This document shows positions 46,382 to 55,360 of a DNA stretch of 64,000 nt, in pieces. This stretch comes from Sphingomonas yabuuchiae. GTDB taxonomy: Bacteria > Pseudomonadota > Alphaproteobacteria > Sphingomonadales > Sphingomonadaceae. The DNA lies in NCBI RefSeq assembly GCF_001477495.1, contig NZ_LDTF01000007.1:1-64000 (forward strand). Reading direction: 5' to 3'. The notes beneath the pieces are model-generated. The model had not been told where the DNA came from and did not search any database. It was given only the letters and a program-made list of their open reading frames with translations. Made by a program: the position numbers and the translations under genes. The first letter of the stretch is position 1; every line of letters starts with the position of its first letter.

Positions 46382-46752
46382 TGCACCCGCTCCAACAGTC
46401 CCGCATCGCAATAGCCGACCAGCCCGAGATGCGGCGCGATGCCCCAGGCATGGCCGCCCGCCAGTTCCAGCACCTCGAACGTCTCGCCGGACCGCAACTC
46501 GGCCAGGACCGCGCTATTCGTGGCACGCCCCTCGCGCAGTGTCACCGGCGCGTTGGTTCTATAGGGCAGGGGGGCGGCATAATGGGGCGCGAATACGTAT
46601 TCAGCGAGCCGGACATCGGCCAGATCGGGACGAACCGCATGGGTCCGCGGGTCGAGCCCGACGGTGCGCCCCTGCAGGGCGAAGCTCTTACGCGTTGGCC
46701 CGCTGGAGGGCTGGGGCGTCGCCAGCGCCGATGAAATGTCCGAATTCTTCAA
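46378..46752 (-). CDS. SH3-domain protein resembling the N-terminal half of NlpC/P60 enzymes
   Basis: The frame from about 46700 to 46378 encodes SH3-like strands: RTVGLDPRTHAVRPDLADVR then LAEYVFAPHYAAP and SGETFEVLELAGGHAWGIAP. This pattern matches the N-terminal part of NlpC/P60 murein hydrolases, but no catalytic Cys/His domain follows. The start is uncertain: no ATG fits, a TTG at 46752 is given here, and the frame is open to 46809; either way it overlaps the marR end by about 60 bp or starts near 46690. Stop overlaps argC. Confidence 0.6.
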   Translation of the reverse strand: MKNSDISSALATPQPSSGPTRKSFALQGRTVGLDPRTHAVRPDLADVRLAEYVFAPHYAAPLPYRTNAPVTLREGRATNSAVLAELRSGETFEVLELAGGHAWGIAPHLGLVGYCDAGLLERVQ

Positions 46753-47047
46753 GAAAGTCCGCCCCTTCAGGTGTCCTGGCGACAAAGATGTTACGCTTGT
46801 CGCTATCATCGCGTTGGCGGCGCAGATAGCCCAGCGTTCCCAGTCTATTCAAGGCGCGGGTAACGACAGGTTTCGAGACGTTCAAGGCGCGCGCCAGACC
46901 GCGTACCGTATGGGGACCTGGGCGCAGGTAGACGACGAGCAGCAAGGCCATTTGCCGATTGGTCAGATCGGGTTCGCCCGAACGGACATAATCGACAAGG
47001 GCGCTCATCCAGGCGAACAGCGACTGCGGGTCGTGTGGATTGGACAC
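46688..47047 (-). CDS. MarR-type transcriptional regulator
   Basis: A winged-helix protein of about 119 residues. DNA-binding segment: LTNRQMALLLVVYL, TVRGLARALNVSKPVVTRAL and wing LRRQRDDSDKRNIFV. Start is the GTG at 47047 (VSNPHDPQSLFAWM); a TTG five codons upstream is the alternative. It is the first gene of the minus-strand run into argC and zwf. Ligand and targets unknown; it may control this operon. Confidence 0.8.
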   Translation of the reverse strand: MSNPHDPQSLFAWMSALVDYVRSGEPDLTNRQMALLLVVYLRPGPHTVRGLARALNVSKPVVTRALNRLGTLGYLRRQRDDSDKRNIFVARTPEGADFLEEFGHFIGAGDAPALQRANA

Positions 47048-47296
47048 GGGTGGCGGTTCCAATGGCTGTGCCGGGCTCTGCCGGGCGTTGTTTCGTTGTC
47101 ATAACGCCCTTTATCCGCGGTGGTTTCACTCCTGTTCCGATGAGATGAACAAGTTGATGCCGGGATTTTCCGGAACCTTTTCAGGGCATCCGATGGCGGG
47201 GAAGGGGATGCCGGCCAGCCGCATGGTTGATCCCGCCACGTCCGTCGCCTATGTGCGCGCTTTCGCACACCCCTTGTTCGGGATCACACGCGCCTC

Positions 47297-47662
47297 ATGT
47301 TCGCATTTCTGCTCGTCATCCACGCCATCATCGCCGCGACCCTGGTCACGGTGATCCTCATGCAGCGGTCGGAAGGCGGCGGTCTGGGCATGGGGGGCAG
47401 CCCGTCGGGCCTGATGTCGGCGCGCGGCGCGGCGGACTTTCTCAGCCGGGCGACGGCGGTGCTGGCGACCGCGTTCGTCGGCTTCTCGATCTTGCTCGCC
47501 GTTCTGGCCGCGACGCGCGGTGCGCCCGCCATCGATACCTCGCTGGCTCGCACGCCCGCGACTCAGGCGCCGATCACCCAGCCTGCGCCCGCTCCGGTCC
47601 CGACCGGTGCCGCTCCTGCAACGGCGCCTGCGGACAATTCGGCGGTCCCGCTCGCCCGCTAA
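47297..47662 (+). CDS. secG: Preprotein translocase subunit SecG
   Basis: Small SecYEG subunit. 121 residues with two membrane helices (about 4-22 and 50-72) flanking the conserved cytoplasmic loop LMQRSEGGGLGMGGSPSGLMSARGAADFL, shown here in two overlapping parts: MQRSEGGGLGMGG and SPSGLMSARG. The C-terminal 45 residues are Ala/Pro/Thr-rich and look disordered. Precedes pyrG, a common order in alphaproteobacteria. Confidence 0.94.
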   Translation: MFAFLLVIHAIIAATLVTVILMQRSEGGGLGMGGSPSGLMSARGAADFLSRATAVLATAFVGFSILLAVLAATRGAPAIDTSLARTPATQAPITQPAPAPVPTGAAPATAPADNSAVPLAR

Positions 47663-47690
47663 ACCTCGTTTCCATCGCAGCCTAGGCCAA

Positions 47691-47718
47691 CGCGCCGCCG
47701 ATAATTTCCGGCGGCGCG
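47691..47718 (+). terminator. Hairpin between secG and pyrG
   Basis: Perfect 10-bp GC arms (47691-47700 and 47709-47718) with an 8-nt AT-rich loop, followed by CATCTTTG; the T-run is weak. It may partially terminate secG transcription ahead of pyrG. Confidence 0.5.
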
Positions 47719-47768
47719 CATCTTTGCTGTTGTCGTATCCACCCCATCCAAGCTAGGCGATTCTTCCC

Positions 47769-49418
47769 ATGGCGCGGTATATCTTCATCACCGGCGGCGT
47801 GGTTTCGTCGCTCGGCAAGGGCCTCATGGCGGCCTCTCTTGCGGCTCTCTTGCAGGCACGCGGCTACAGCGTGCGCATCCGCAAGTTCGATCCCTATCTC
47901 AACGTCGATCCGGGCACGATGAGCCCGTATCAGCACGGCGAGGTCTATGTGACCGACGACGGGGCCGAGACTGATCTCGACCTCGGTCACTATGAGCGTT
48001 TCACCGGCGTGTCTTCGCGACAGTCGGACAATGTGACCTCGGGCCGCATCTACAAGACCATTATCGAGCGGGAGCGGCGCGGCGACTATCTGGGCGCGAC
48101 CGTCCAGGTGATCCCGCACGTGACCGACGCGATCAAGGCGTTCGCCAAGGCCGACACGCTCGACGAGAACGGCAAGGAAATCGACTTCATCCTCTGCGAG
48201 ATCGGCGGGACGGTCGGCGATATCGAATCGCTGCCCTTCATCGAGGCGATCCGCCAGCTCAAGAACGAGCTGGGCCGTGGCAAGTCGATCAGCATCCACG
48301 TCACGCTGGTGCCGTACATCGCGGCGGCGGGAGAGCTGAAGACCAAGCCGACCCAGCATTCGGTGCGCGAGATCGCGGCGCTGGGCGTCGCTCCCGACGT
48401 GCTGGTCTGCCGCTGCGAGCATCCGCTGCCTGCCTCGGACCGTGCCAAGATCGGCCTGTTCTGCAACGTGCCCCCCTCGGCCGTGATCCCGGCGCTGGAC
48501 GCCAAGAGCATCTATGCGGTGCCCTTGCAGTACCATGCCGAGGGTCTCGATTCGGAAGTGCTCCGCGCCTTCGGCATCGAGCCCGAGGGTGCGCCCGACC
48601 TGTCGCGCTGGACCGAGATCGTCGACCGTCTGGTCAACCCGGAAGGCGAAGTGACGATCGGCGTGGTCGGCAAATATGTCGGCCTGCAGGACGCGTATAA
48701 GTCGCTGAACGAAGCGCTGGTGCATGGTGGCATCGCCAACAAGGTGAAGGTCCATATCCGCTGGATCGACGCCGAGTTGTTCGAGGGCGACGAGAGCGAG
48801 ATCGCACAGCAGCTGGAACCCTGCCACGCCATCCTGGTGCCCGGCGCGTTCGGCGAGCGCGGGGCGCAGGGCAAGATCGAGGCGGTGCGCTTCGCCCGTG
48901 AGCGTCGCGTGCCCTATTTCGGCATCTGCTTCGGCATGCAGATGGCCTGCGTCGAAGGCGCGCGGAACCTGGCGGGCATCGCCGATGCGTCCTCGACCGA
49001 GTTCGGCCCGACCTCCGAGCCGATCGTCGGCCTCATCACCGAATGGATGGGTCGCGACGGTCTGGAGAAGCGCGAGTCGAGCGGCGACATGGGCGGCACG
49101 ATGCGGCTGGGCGCCTATGATGCCAAGCTGACGGGCAATAGCGTCGTCGCGTCCATTTACGGCGGTGAAGACATCTCCGAGCGGCATCGTCACCGCTACG
49201 AGGTGAACACCACCTATAAGGAAGCACTCGAAAAGGGCGGCCTGGTGTTCAGCGGCATGTCGCCTGACGGTACGCTGCCCGAAATCGTCGAGCGGCCCGA
49301 CCATCCCTGGTTCGTCGGCGTGCAGTTCCACCCGGAACTCAAGTCCAAGCCCTTCGATCCGCATCCGCTTTTCGCCAGCTTCATCGAAGCGGCGGTGAAG
49401 CAGAGCCGGTTGGTTTAA
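47769..49418 (+). CDS. pyrG: CTP synthase
   Basis: Aminates UTP to CTP with glutamine. 549 residues: N-terminal synthetase domain ([39 protein letters not shown]) and C-terminal class I amidotransferase with nucleophile Cys in [11 protein letters not shown] and His/Glu in [14 protein letters not shown]. Length is standard. Confidence 0.98.
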   Translation: MARYIFITGGVVSSLGKGLMAASLAALLQARGYSVRIRKFDPYLNVDPGTMSPYQHGEVYVTDDGAETDLDLGHYERFTGVSSRQSDNVTSGRIYKTIIERERRGDYLGATVQVIPHVTDAIKAFAKADTLDENGKEIDFILCEIGGTVGDIESLPFIEAIRQLKNELGRGKSISIHVTLVPYIAAAGELKTKPTQHSVREIAALGVAPDVLVCRCEHPLPASDRAKIGLFCNVPPSAVIPALDAKSIYAVPLQYHAEGLDSEVLRAFGIEPEGAPDLSRWTEIVDRLVNPEGEVTIGVVGKYVGLQDAYKSLNEALVHGGIANKVKVHIRWIDAELFEGDESEIAQQLEPCHAILVPGAFGERGAQGKIEAVRFARERRVPYFGICFGMQMACVEGARNLAGIADASSTEFGPTSEPIVGLITEWMGRDGLEKRESSGDMGGTMRLGAYDAKLTGNSVVASIYGGEDISERHRHRYEVNTTYKEALEKGGLVFSGMSPDGTLPEIVERPDHPWFVGVQFHPELKSKPFDPHPLFASFIEAAVKQSRLV

Positions 49419-49424
49419 TTTCTG

Positions 49425-49457
49425 ACCCCGCTCCCGAACGACGGGGGCGGGGTTTTT
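49425..49457 (+). terminator. Intrinsic terminator of pyrG
   Basis: ACCCCGCTCCCG (49425-49436) pairs with CGGGGGCGGGGT (49442-49453), one T-G pair, 5-nt loop, followed by TTTT. Starts 6 bp after the stop codon. Confidence 0.9.
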
Positions 49458-49506
49458 CTAGGTATTTCCGCCATTGCTTCGCTGCGCTCGCAATGGCGGC
49501 TGGCTT

Positions 49507-49600
49507 CCGTTCGGCCTGAGCGCAGTCGAAGGCTGAGGGAGAGCCTGTCTGCTTGGCGGATGGCAGAGCGTAGGCTTCGACTTCGCTCGGCCTGAACGGA
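49507..49600. repeat. Opposed pair of dispersed element A
   Basis: Minus-oriented copy at 49507-49534 and plus-oriented copy at 49572-49600, 37 bp apart, in the gap between pyrG and hsp20. Both differ from the 10330 copy at a few positions (e.g. CGGCC for CAGGC). Confidence 0.75.
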
Positions 49601-49614
49601 TCTGGACAGAAAGC

Positions 49615-49646
49615 AAAAGGCGCCCGGACCCGTCGGTCCGGACGCC
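49615..49646 (-). terminator. Intrinsic terminator of hsp20
   Basis: Minus strand: GGCGTCCGGACC, 4-nt loop, GGTCCGGGCGCC, then TTTT. A second 9-bp hairpin (49651-49659 / 49668-49676, GACGTCTTT/AAAGACGTC) lies between it and the hsp20 stop. Confidence 0.88.
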
Positions 49647-49684
49647 CCGCGACGTCTTTAGGGAGGGAAAGACGTCGAGCTCGG

Positions 49685-50161
49685 TTACGCCGCCTTGGCC
49701 TCGTCGGCCTCACCGGCGTGATGTTCCACCGCGGCGAGCGGCTGGCCCGTCTTGATCGCGATCGTCTTGGGCTTCATCGCCTCGGGCACCTCGCGGACGA
49801 GGTCGATGACGAGCAGGCCGTCGTTCAGGCGCGCATCCTCGACGAACACGAAGTCCGCCAGTTCGAAGCGCCGCTCGAACGAGCGATTGGCGATGCCGAC
49901 ATGTAGGAAGTTGGGCGAGCCCGCCTTGTCATCCTTCTTGCCGGCGACGAGCAGCATGTTCTGCTGCGCGGTGATCTCGATCTCGTCACGGGCGAAACCG
50001 GCCACCGCCAGGGTGATGCGGTAACGGTCGTCGGCCAGACGCTCGAGATTGAAGGGGGGATAATTTTCCGCTGAAGCAGCCCGCGAATTGGTCTCCAGCA
50101 GATCGAACAGCCGGTCGAAGCCGATGGTCGAGCGGCGGTACGGAGTCAGGTCGATACGCAT
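49685..50161 (-). CDS. Small heat shock protein, Hsp20 family
   Basis: ATP-independent holdase chaperone. 158 residues: N-terminal MRIDLTPYRRSTIGFDRLFDLLE, alpha-crystallin domain (about 38-130) starting YPPFNLERLADDRYRITLAV, and a C-terminal IxI-type anchor (TIAIKT). The ATG at 50161 follows GGAGG. Control region upstream looks heat-regulated at both promoter and mRNA level. Own terminator downstream. Confidence 0.95.
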   Translation of the reverse strand: MRIDLTPYRRSTIGFDRLFDLLETNSRAASAENYPPFNLERLADDRYRITLAVAGFARDEIEITAQQNMLLVAGKKDDKAGSPNFLHVGIANRSFERRFELADFVFVEDARLNDGLLVIDLVREVPEAMKPKTIAIKTGQPLAAVEHHAGEADEAKAA

Positions 50162-50263
50162 GTCAAAACCTCCATCAGAAGCGAATTGAAAAGGGATCGG
50201 TCGTGTCACCCCGGCGCGGGGCGGTTCGACCTATCCGTGCGGCCCGGTATCGGCACCGCACGC
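50162..50263 (-). promoter_or_regulatory. ROSE-like RNA thermometer in the hsp20 leader
   Basis: The inferred 102-nt leader can fold into three hairpins: GTGCGG/CCGCAC (50261-50237), CCCCG/CGGGG (50221-50209) and a 3' hairpin in which CTTCT (50181-50177) pairs with the ribosome site GGAGG (50173-50169) across a GAT loop. The sequence TTCGCTTCT just before it matches the U(U/C)GCU element of ROSE thermometers, which hide the ribosome site at low temperature in alphaproteobacterial small heat-shock genes. Confidence 0.6.
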
Positions 50264-50269
50264 GAACCC

Positions 50270-50297
50270 ATATGGTTCGCTAGGAACCGGCTTCAAG
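50270..50297 (-). promoter_or_regulatory. RpoH (sigma-32) promoter of hsp20
   Basis: Minus strand CTTGAA (50297-50292), 16-bp spacer, CCATAT (50275-50270), close to the alphaproteobacterial RpoH consensus CTTGAA-N16-CCATNT. Start of transcription would be near 50263. Confidence 0.65.
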
Positions 50298-50406
50298 GGT
50301 GTCTTAGGATCGAAAAGCAAATCTTGGTCCAACCCAAGCCATCGCTGGATTGAATGCCCACTAAAACGATGTGTGAATAGGGAGTGAAACCAAAAGGGGA
50401 GCTTCC

Positions 50407-52848
50407 ATGTCCTTGACCCTGGCCCTGATCCTGGCCGCCCAGGCGGCAGCCGCCGCCAATCCGCAGGCCGATCCGAATGCCGAACAGCAGACCGCCCAGA
50501 CCCGCCGTGACGACGGGCGGCTGGGCACGGCGCAGCAGGGTGGGGGGGATGTCGTCGTCACCGCGCGCCGCCGGGCCGAGACGATCCAGTCGGTGCCCAT
50601 CGCCATGTCGGTGATCGGCGGCACCGCACTGGCGGAGACAGGGACGTACAATGTCAACCGGCTGACCCAGATCCAGCCGACATTGCAATTCTATTCGACC
50701 AACCCACGCAACTCGGCCGCGAATATCCGCGGGCTGGGCGCACCATTTGGCCTCACCAATGACGGGATCGAGCAGGGCGTCGGTATCTATGTCGATCAGG
50801 TCTATTACAGCCGCATCGCCTCGGCGACGTTCGACTTCACCGATACCGAGCGGATCGAAGTTTTGCGCGGCCCTCAGGGTACGCTCTATGGTAAGAACAC
50901 GACGGCGGGCGCGATCAACATCATTACCCGCCCGCCCAGCTTCACCCCCGAGGCGCGGGTCGAACTGAGTGCTGGCAATTACGACTTCTTCCAGGGCAAG
51001 GCGTCGGTGTCCGGCCCTCTGGTAGACGACAAGGTCGCGGTCCGCCTGTCGACCTCGATCACCACGCGGCGTGGCACCATCTACAATACGCGCCAGCAGG
51101 AATGGCAGAACAGCCAGGATAATCTGTCGTTGCGCAGCCAGTTCCTATGGCATGCGACACCGACGCTCGACCTGACCCTGTCGGGCGATTATGCGCGGCA
51201 GAACCCCAATTGCTGCGTCCAATATTATGCGCGTGTCGGCGCAACCCAGCGCCCGCTCAACCGGCAATATGCAGCGCTGGCGGCGGCGCAGGGCTATAGC
51301 GTGCCCTCGACCAATGCCTTTGACCGGCTGACCGATGTCGACACCGATCTGCGCGCCAGGCAGGAACTGGGCGGTTTGTCGCTGGTCGCGAACTGGGATG
51401 TGGGGGAGGCGACGCTGACCAGCGTGTCGGCCTGGCGTTTCTGGCATTGGGACCCGTCGAACGATCGCGATTTCATCGGCCTGCCCATCACCACCGTTTC
51501 GGCCAATCCGTCTCAACAGAGTCAGGTGACGCAGGAACTGCGCATCGCGTCCAACGGGAAGCGGACGCTCGATTATGTGCTGGGCGCCTTTTATTTCTGG
51601 CAATCGATCGATACGCAGGGTCTACAGGTCCAGGGACCGGCGGCGAGCGCCTTCCTGCTCAACCCGACAAGCGCTGGCGGTCGCAATCCGGCGACGCTGA
51701 ACGGCCTGACCTCGCGCAACACGATCGGCTTTACGAACACCTCGGCGGCGCTGTTCGGCAAGCTGACCTGGCATGTCGACGATCGCCTGTCGGTGTCACC
51801 CGGCCTGCGGCTCAATTACGATCGCAAGGATGGGTCGTATCTCTCGGCGGTGACCAACGGGGCGGGTTCGACCAGCCTGACCAGCGACCAGCGCGGGGTG
51901 CTGGCGCCGCAGAACTACACGCCGTCCTTCACCAACTGGAACCTGTCGGGCGATCTGACCGTCGCCTATGAGTTCAACCCGAACGTCCATTATTACGCGA
52001 CCTATGCGCGCAGCTATAAGTCGGGCGGCATCAACCTGTCGGGCCTGCCGCTCGATGCGCAGAACAACCCGATCCTGGCGACGCAGACGGTACGTCCTGA
52101 AAAGGTCAATCATTTCGAGCTGGGGCTGAAGACCCAGTTCGCCGACCGCCGCGCGACCGTCAACATCGCGGGCTTCTGGACCGAGATCGGCGATTATCAG
52201 GCGACGGTGAACAATCTTCAGGTCAATGTCCTGCGTGGGTACCTGGCCAATGCGGGCCGCGTTCGGACGCGTGGGGTAGAAATCGACTCGGCCTTCCGCC
52301 CTACCAGCCGGTTCAACATCTATGCCAATGCCGCCTTCACCGATGCGCGCTATACCCGTTTCACCAATGCGCCATGTCCGCCCGAACTGTCGGGCGGTAC
52401 TGCGCTGCCGGTGGTCAACGGCCAGATCGTCGGAACCCCGGCGGCGGCGGGAACGCCGGGCAATTCGCTGCCCTATTGCGACATCTCGGGCCAGTGGCTG
52501 CCAGGCGTCTCGCGCTGGGCCTTTTCCTATGGCGCGGAGTATGACCTGCCCGCGACCGTGGCGGGGACCGAGGGGCAATTCTATCTGGGGTATGATGGCA
52601 GCTACCGGTCGAAATTCTCGTCCAACCCGTCGCGCTCGGCCTATACCGATATCGACGGCTACAGCCTGTCCAACATACGTGCCGGGTTCAAGGCGCCGGG
52701 TAGTTGGAATGCCTTTGTCTGGGTGCGCAACCTGTTCGATCACGATTATTATGAACTGCTCGCCACCCAATCGGGATCGACGGGGTTGATCGTCGGCCAG
52801 CCGGGTGATCCGAGGACATACGGCTTCACCGTATCCAAGTCGTTCTGA
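50407..52848 (+). CDS. TonB-dependent outer-membrane receptor
   Basis: An 813-residue outer-membrane transporter. A signal-like N-terminus (ALILAAQAAAA) is followed by a TonB-box candidate (DVVVTARRR, about 48-56), the plug domain (AETIQSVPIAMSVIGG to RIEVLRGPQGTLYGKNTTAG, about 58-180), and a 22-strand barrel ending in YGFTVSKSF with the C-terminal Phe. The sequence resembles sphingomonad receptors for plant or aromatic compounds rather than siderophores, but the ligand cannot be assigned. No partner gene is adjacent. Start has GGGGAG just upstream. Confidence 0.92.
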   Translation: MSLTLALILAAQAAAAANPQADPNAEQQTAQTRRDDGRLGTAQQGGGDVVVTARRRAETIQSVPIAMSVIGGTALAETGTYNVNRLTQIQPTLQFYSTNPRNSAANIRGLGAPFGLTNDGIEQGVGIYVDQVYYSRIASATFDFTDTERIEVLRGPQGTLYGKNTTAGAINIITRPPSFTPEARVELSAGNYDFFQGKASVSGPLVDDKVAVRLSTSITTRRGTIYNTRQQEWQNSQDNLSLRSQFLWHATPTLDLTLSGDYARQNPNCCVQYYARVGATQRPLNRQYAALAAAQGYSVPSTNAFDRLTDVDTDLRARQELGGLSLVANWDVGEATLTSVSAWRFWHWDPSNDRDFIGLPITTVSANPSQQSQVTQELRIASNGKRTLDYVLGAFYFWQSIDTQGLQVQGPAASAFLLNPTSAGGRNPATLNGLTSRNTIGFTNTSAALFGKLTWHVDDRLSVSPGLRLNYDRKDGSYLSAVTNGAGSTSLTSDQRGVLAPQNYTPSFTNWNLSGDLTVAYEFNPNVHYYATYARSYKSGGINLSGLPLDAQNNPILATQTVRPEKVNHFELGLKTQFADRRATVNIAGFWTEIGDYQATVNNLQVNVLRGYLANAGRVRTRGVEIDSAFRPTSRFNIYANAAFTDARYTRFTNAPCPPELSGGTALPVVNGQIVGTPAAAGTPGNSLPYCDISGQWLPGVSRWAFSYGAEYDLPATVAGTEGQFYLGYDGSYRSKFSSNPSRSAYTDIDGYSLSNIRAGFKAPGSWNAFVWVRNLFDHDYYELLATQSGSTGLIVGQPGDPRTYGFTVSKSF

Positions 52849-53047
52849 GCAATTCCTCCCCATCGGCGACGGGGAGGATCGGAACGGGCGGATCACAGGA
52901 TTCGTCCACATTCGGTTCATCTTGATCTGGTATAGCGACAGTCCCGTGAACGGGCGCCGGGCCGGCATCTGGGGACGGAGTCTGGAAGCTCCCCGTTTCC
53001 CAGCCGGTTCCGGCGGCTTTTCGATGGAGCCGGGCGCAACGAGGACC

Positions 53048-53084
53048 AAAATGCCAAACGCCCGGACCGTTTCCGATCCGGGCG
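53048..53084 (-). terminator. Minus-strand intrinsic terminator
   Basis: Arms 53059-53066 and 53077-53084 (CGCCCGGA/TCCGGGCG) with a 10-nt loop; on the minus strand followed by TTTGGCATTTT. It lies 20 bp past the stop of the candidate gene at 53104-53337 and has no other plausible owner. Confidence 0.65.
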
Positions 53085-53103
53085 CCTGCGTGACGATCGC
53101 TCG

Positions 53104-53337
53104 TCAGCCCCCTTTTCCCGCTCCCGCATCAACCTCGTTGGGTGAGCGTTGGAGCAATCCCCGAACCACGGCCGTTGCTGCCTGTGTCTCAGTGAGATTG
53201 TGGTACGGCACGGCAGGGCCGCTTGTCATCCCTCTTGCGGCATCCTTGCTACGATTGCGCCGCTTGTGTGGCGCGCGCGCAACAATGGGGCGGGTTGGCC
53301 GTTTGGCTGCGCGAACCGGGCGCGGCATTGCCAGCAC
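53104..53337 (-). CDS. Candidate small basic protein
   Basis: A 77-residue open frame (or 74 from the next Met) with a basic first half (RPTRPIVARAPHKRRNRSK) and a more ordinary second half (YHNLTETQAATAVVRGLLQ). No family recognised. The main support is a minus-strand terminator 20 bp downstream and the absence of another gene in the gap. Base composition is less extreme than in the neighbours. Confidence 0.4.
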   Translation of the reverse strand: MLAMPRPVRAAKRPTRPIVARAPHKRRNRSKDAARGMTSGPAVPYHNLTETQAATAVVRGLLQRSPNEVDAGAGKGG

Positions 53338-53397
53338 CGGATGCCGCCCGTACAGCCCTTGGGCTTTTCAGTTTCTCCACGGATCGATCGGACATCA

Positions 53398-54648
53398 ATG
53401 ATCCTGTCACGCTATGAACGGATGATCGCCCGGCGCTATCTGCTGCCGGGCAAGGGAGAGGCCTTCATCTTCCTGGTCGCCTCGATCAGCCTGGTCGCGG
53501 TCATGCTGGGCGTTGCGGCGCTGGTCATCGTCATGAGCGTGATGAATGGCTTTCGCGCCGAGCTGTTCGACAAGATCGTCGGGTTGAACGGCCATGCGGT
53601 GGTGCAGGGGGTGGGCGGACGCCTGCCCGACTGGCGTGACATCGTGCGGGATGCGCGCGCCACGCCCGGTGTCACCAGCGCGGTGCCGATGATCGAACAG
53701 CCCTTGATGTCCAGCTATAATGGCCGGGTCGAGGCGGTGCTGGTGCGCGGCATGCGCGTCACCGACATTCGCGGCAACTCGGCCATCCGCTCGAAGATCG
53801 TCATGGGCAACCTGAACAGCGTGACGCCGGGCAGCGGCCGCATCGCGATCGGCAGCCGCCTGGCCGAGGCGCTAGGCGCGCAGGTCGGGTCGGAAATCTC
53901 GCTGATCAGCCCGCAGGGGCAGACGACGCCGTTCGGCACCGTGCCGCGCATCGTCAGCTATACGGTCGGCGCCATCTTCGAGATCGGCGTGTACGACTAT
54001 GACAAGGCCTATGTCATCATGCCCATCGAGGATGCGCAGACGCTGCTGCTGATGGGCGACACGGTCGGCATGGTCGAGGTGCAGACGGTCGATGCCGATC
54101 GGGTGGGGCAGATCCTCGCCCCGCTGGCGGACAAGCTGGGCGGCCGCGCCGTCATCGCCGACTGGCGGACGATGAACGCGCAGCTGTTCGAGGCGCTGGC
54201 GGTCGAGCGGGTGGCGATGTTCACCGTGCTGTCGATCATCATCCTGGTCGCGGTGTTCAACATCCTGTCCTCGCTGATCATGCTCGTCCGCGCCAAGACG
54301 CGCGACATCGCCATCCTGCGGACGATGGGGGCGACACGGGGTGGCCTGATGCGCATCTTCATGACGGTGGGCACCACCATCGGCGCGCTGGGGACGGTCG
54401 CCGGGCTGGGGCTGGGCGCGGTATTCCTGTTCTATCGCCAGGGCGTGGTGAACTTCGTCCAGTTCGTGACGGGGCAGAATCTCTGGGACCCGTCGATCCG
54501 CTACCTCACCGAGCTGCCGTCCAAGACCGATCCGGTCGAGATCGTCGTGATCGCATCGATGGCGCTCGTCTTCTCTTTCCTCGCCACGCTCTACCCCGCC
54601 TGGAAGGCGGCGAGCACGGACCCGGTTCAGGTGCTGCGCTATGAATGA
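53398..54648 (+). CDS. lolC: Lipoprotein-releasing system permease LolC
   Basis: Membrane component of the LolCDE exporter that releases lipoproteins to LolA. 416 residues: N-terminal [18 protein letters not shown], first membrane helix (about 27-47), a large periplasmic domain, then three helices of the FtsX fold with the coupling segment [17 protein letters not shown] (about 302-318). A much longer open frame exists, but the ATG at 53398 fits the family. Overlaps lolD by 8 bp. No lolE is seen, as in single-permease LolF-like systems. Confidence 0.93.
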   Translation: MILSRYERMIARRYLLPGKGEAFIFLVASISLVAVMLGVAALVIVMSVMNGFRAELFDKIVGLNGHAVVQGVGGRLPDWRDIVRDARATPGVTSAVPMIEQPLMSSYNGRVEAVLVRGMRVTDIRGNSAIRSKIVMGNLNSVTPGSGRIAIGSRLAEALGAQVGSEISLISPQGQTTPFGTVPRIVSYTVGAIFEIGVYDYDKAYVIMPIEDAQTLLLMGDTVGMVEVQTVDADRVGQILAPLADKLGGRAVIADWRTMNAQLFEALAVERVAMFTVLSIIILVAVFNILSSLIMLVRAKTRDIAILRTMGATRGGLMRIFMTVGTTIGALGTVAGLGLGAVFLFYRQGVVNFVQFVTGQNLWDPSIRYLTELPSKTDPVEIVVIASMALVFSFLATLYPAWKAASTDPVQVLRYE

Positions 54649-55360
54649 TCCGATCATCCGCATGGGAACGGTCACCCAGCCCCACGCCGCCGAGCCGGTG
54701 CTGGCGACGCGCGAATTGTCGCGCAGCTTCACGCAAGGCGGCCAGACGATCGAGGTGCTGCGCGGCGTCGACCTGGCCATCGCGCCGGGCGAGATCGTGG
54801 CGCTGCTCGGGCCATCGGGTTCGGGCAAGTCGACGCTGCTCCAGGCGGTCGGCCTGCTCGAGGGCGGCTTCTCCGGTTCGATCCGCATTGCGGGCGAGGA
54901 GGTGTCGAAGCTCGACTCGCATGGCCGCACCATTGCGCGGCGCGATCATCTGGGCTTCGTCTATCAGTTCCACCACCTGCTGCCCGACTTCAACGCGATC
55001 GAGAATGTCGTTCTGCCGCAGCTCGTCCAGGGCAAGCTGCCCGCCGACGCCGAGGCGCGCGCCAAGGGATTGCTGACCGCGCTGGGGTTGGGCCACCGCC
55101 TGACCCACCGGCCGAGCCAATTGTCGGGCGGAGAGCAGCAGCGCGTGGCGGTCGCCCGTGCGCTCGCCAACCAGCCGCCGCTGGTGCTGGCCGACGAGCC
55201 GACCGGCAATCTGGACGAGCATACTTCGGAAATCGTGCTGGCGGAGTTCCTGAGGCTGGTGCGCGGCGAGGGCTCGGCGGCACTGGTCGCCACGCACAAC
55301 GAGCGGCTGGCGATGAAGATGGACCGCGTCGTCCGTCTCCATGAGGGTCGCCTGCAATGA
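54641..55360 (+). CDS. lolD: Lipoprotein-releasing system ATPase LolD
   Basis: Drives lipoprotein release with LolC. 239 residues: Walker [14 protein letters not shown] (about 58-70), Q-loop and the LolD-specific [17 protein letters not shown], signature [15 protein letters not shown], Walker [16 protein letters not shown] and switch His in VATHNERLA. Overlaps lolC (8 bp) and the acetyltransferase gene (ATGA). Confidence 0.95.
   Translation: MNDPIIRMGTVTQPHAAEPVLATRELSRSFTQGGQTIEVLRGVDLAIAPGEIVALLGPSGSGKSTLLQAVGLLEGGFSGSIRIAGEEVSKLDSHGRTIARRDHLGFVYQFHHLLPDFNAIENVVLPQLVQGKLPADAEARAKGLLTALGLGHRLTHRPSQLSGGEQQRVAVARALANQPPLVLADEPTGNLDEHTSEIVLAEFLRLVRGEGSAALVATHNERLAMKMDRVVRLHEGRLQ

Larger units (their letters stand above)
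52849..53397. other. 549-bp region between the TonB receptor and lolC
   Basis: Contains a hairpin just after the receptor stop (CCTCCCC/GGGGAGG, 52855-52877), a minus-strand terminator (53048-53084) and the candidate gene 53104-53337. Nothing else convincing; a long in-frame extension of lolC into this region is not supported. Confidence 0.5.

Noticed and set aside
43904..46414. 836-codon plus-strand open frame
   Set aside because: Antisense to zwf and argC, both of which carry complete active-site motifs.
53149..53397. 83-codon N-terminal extension of lolC
   Set aside because: Does not resemble LolC, is Cys/His/Arg-rich, and overlaps the minus-strand terminator region; the ATG at 53398 fits the family.
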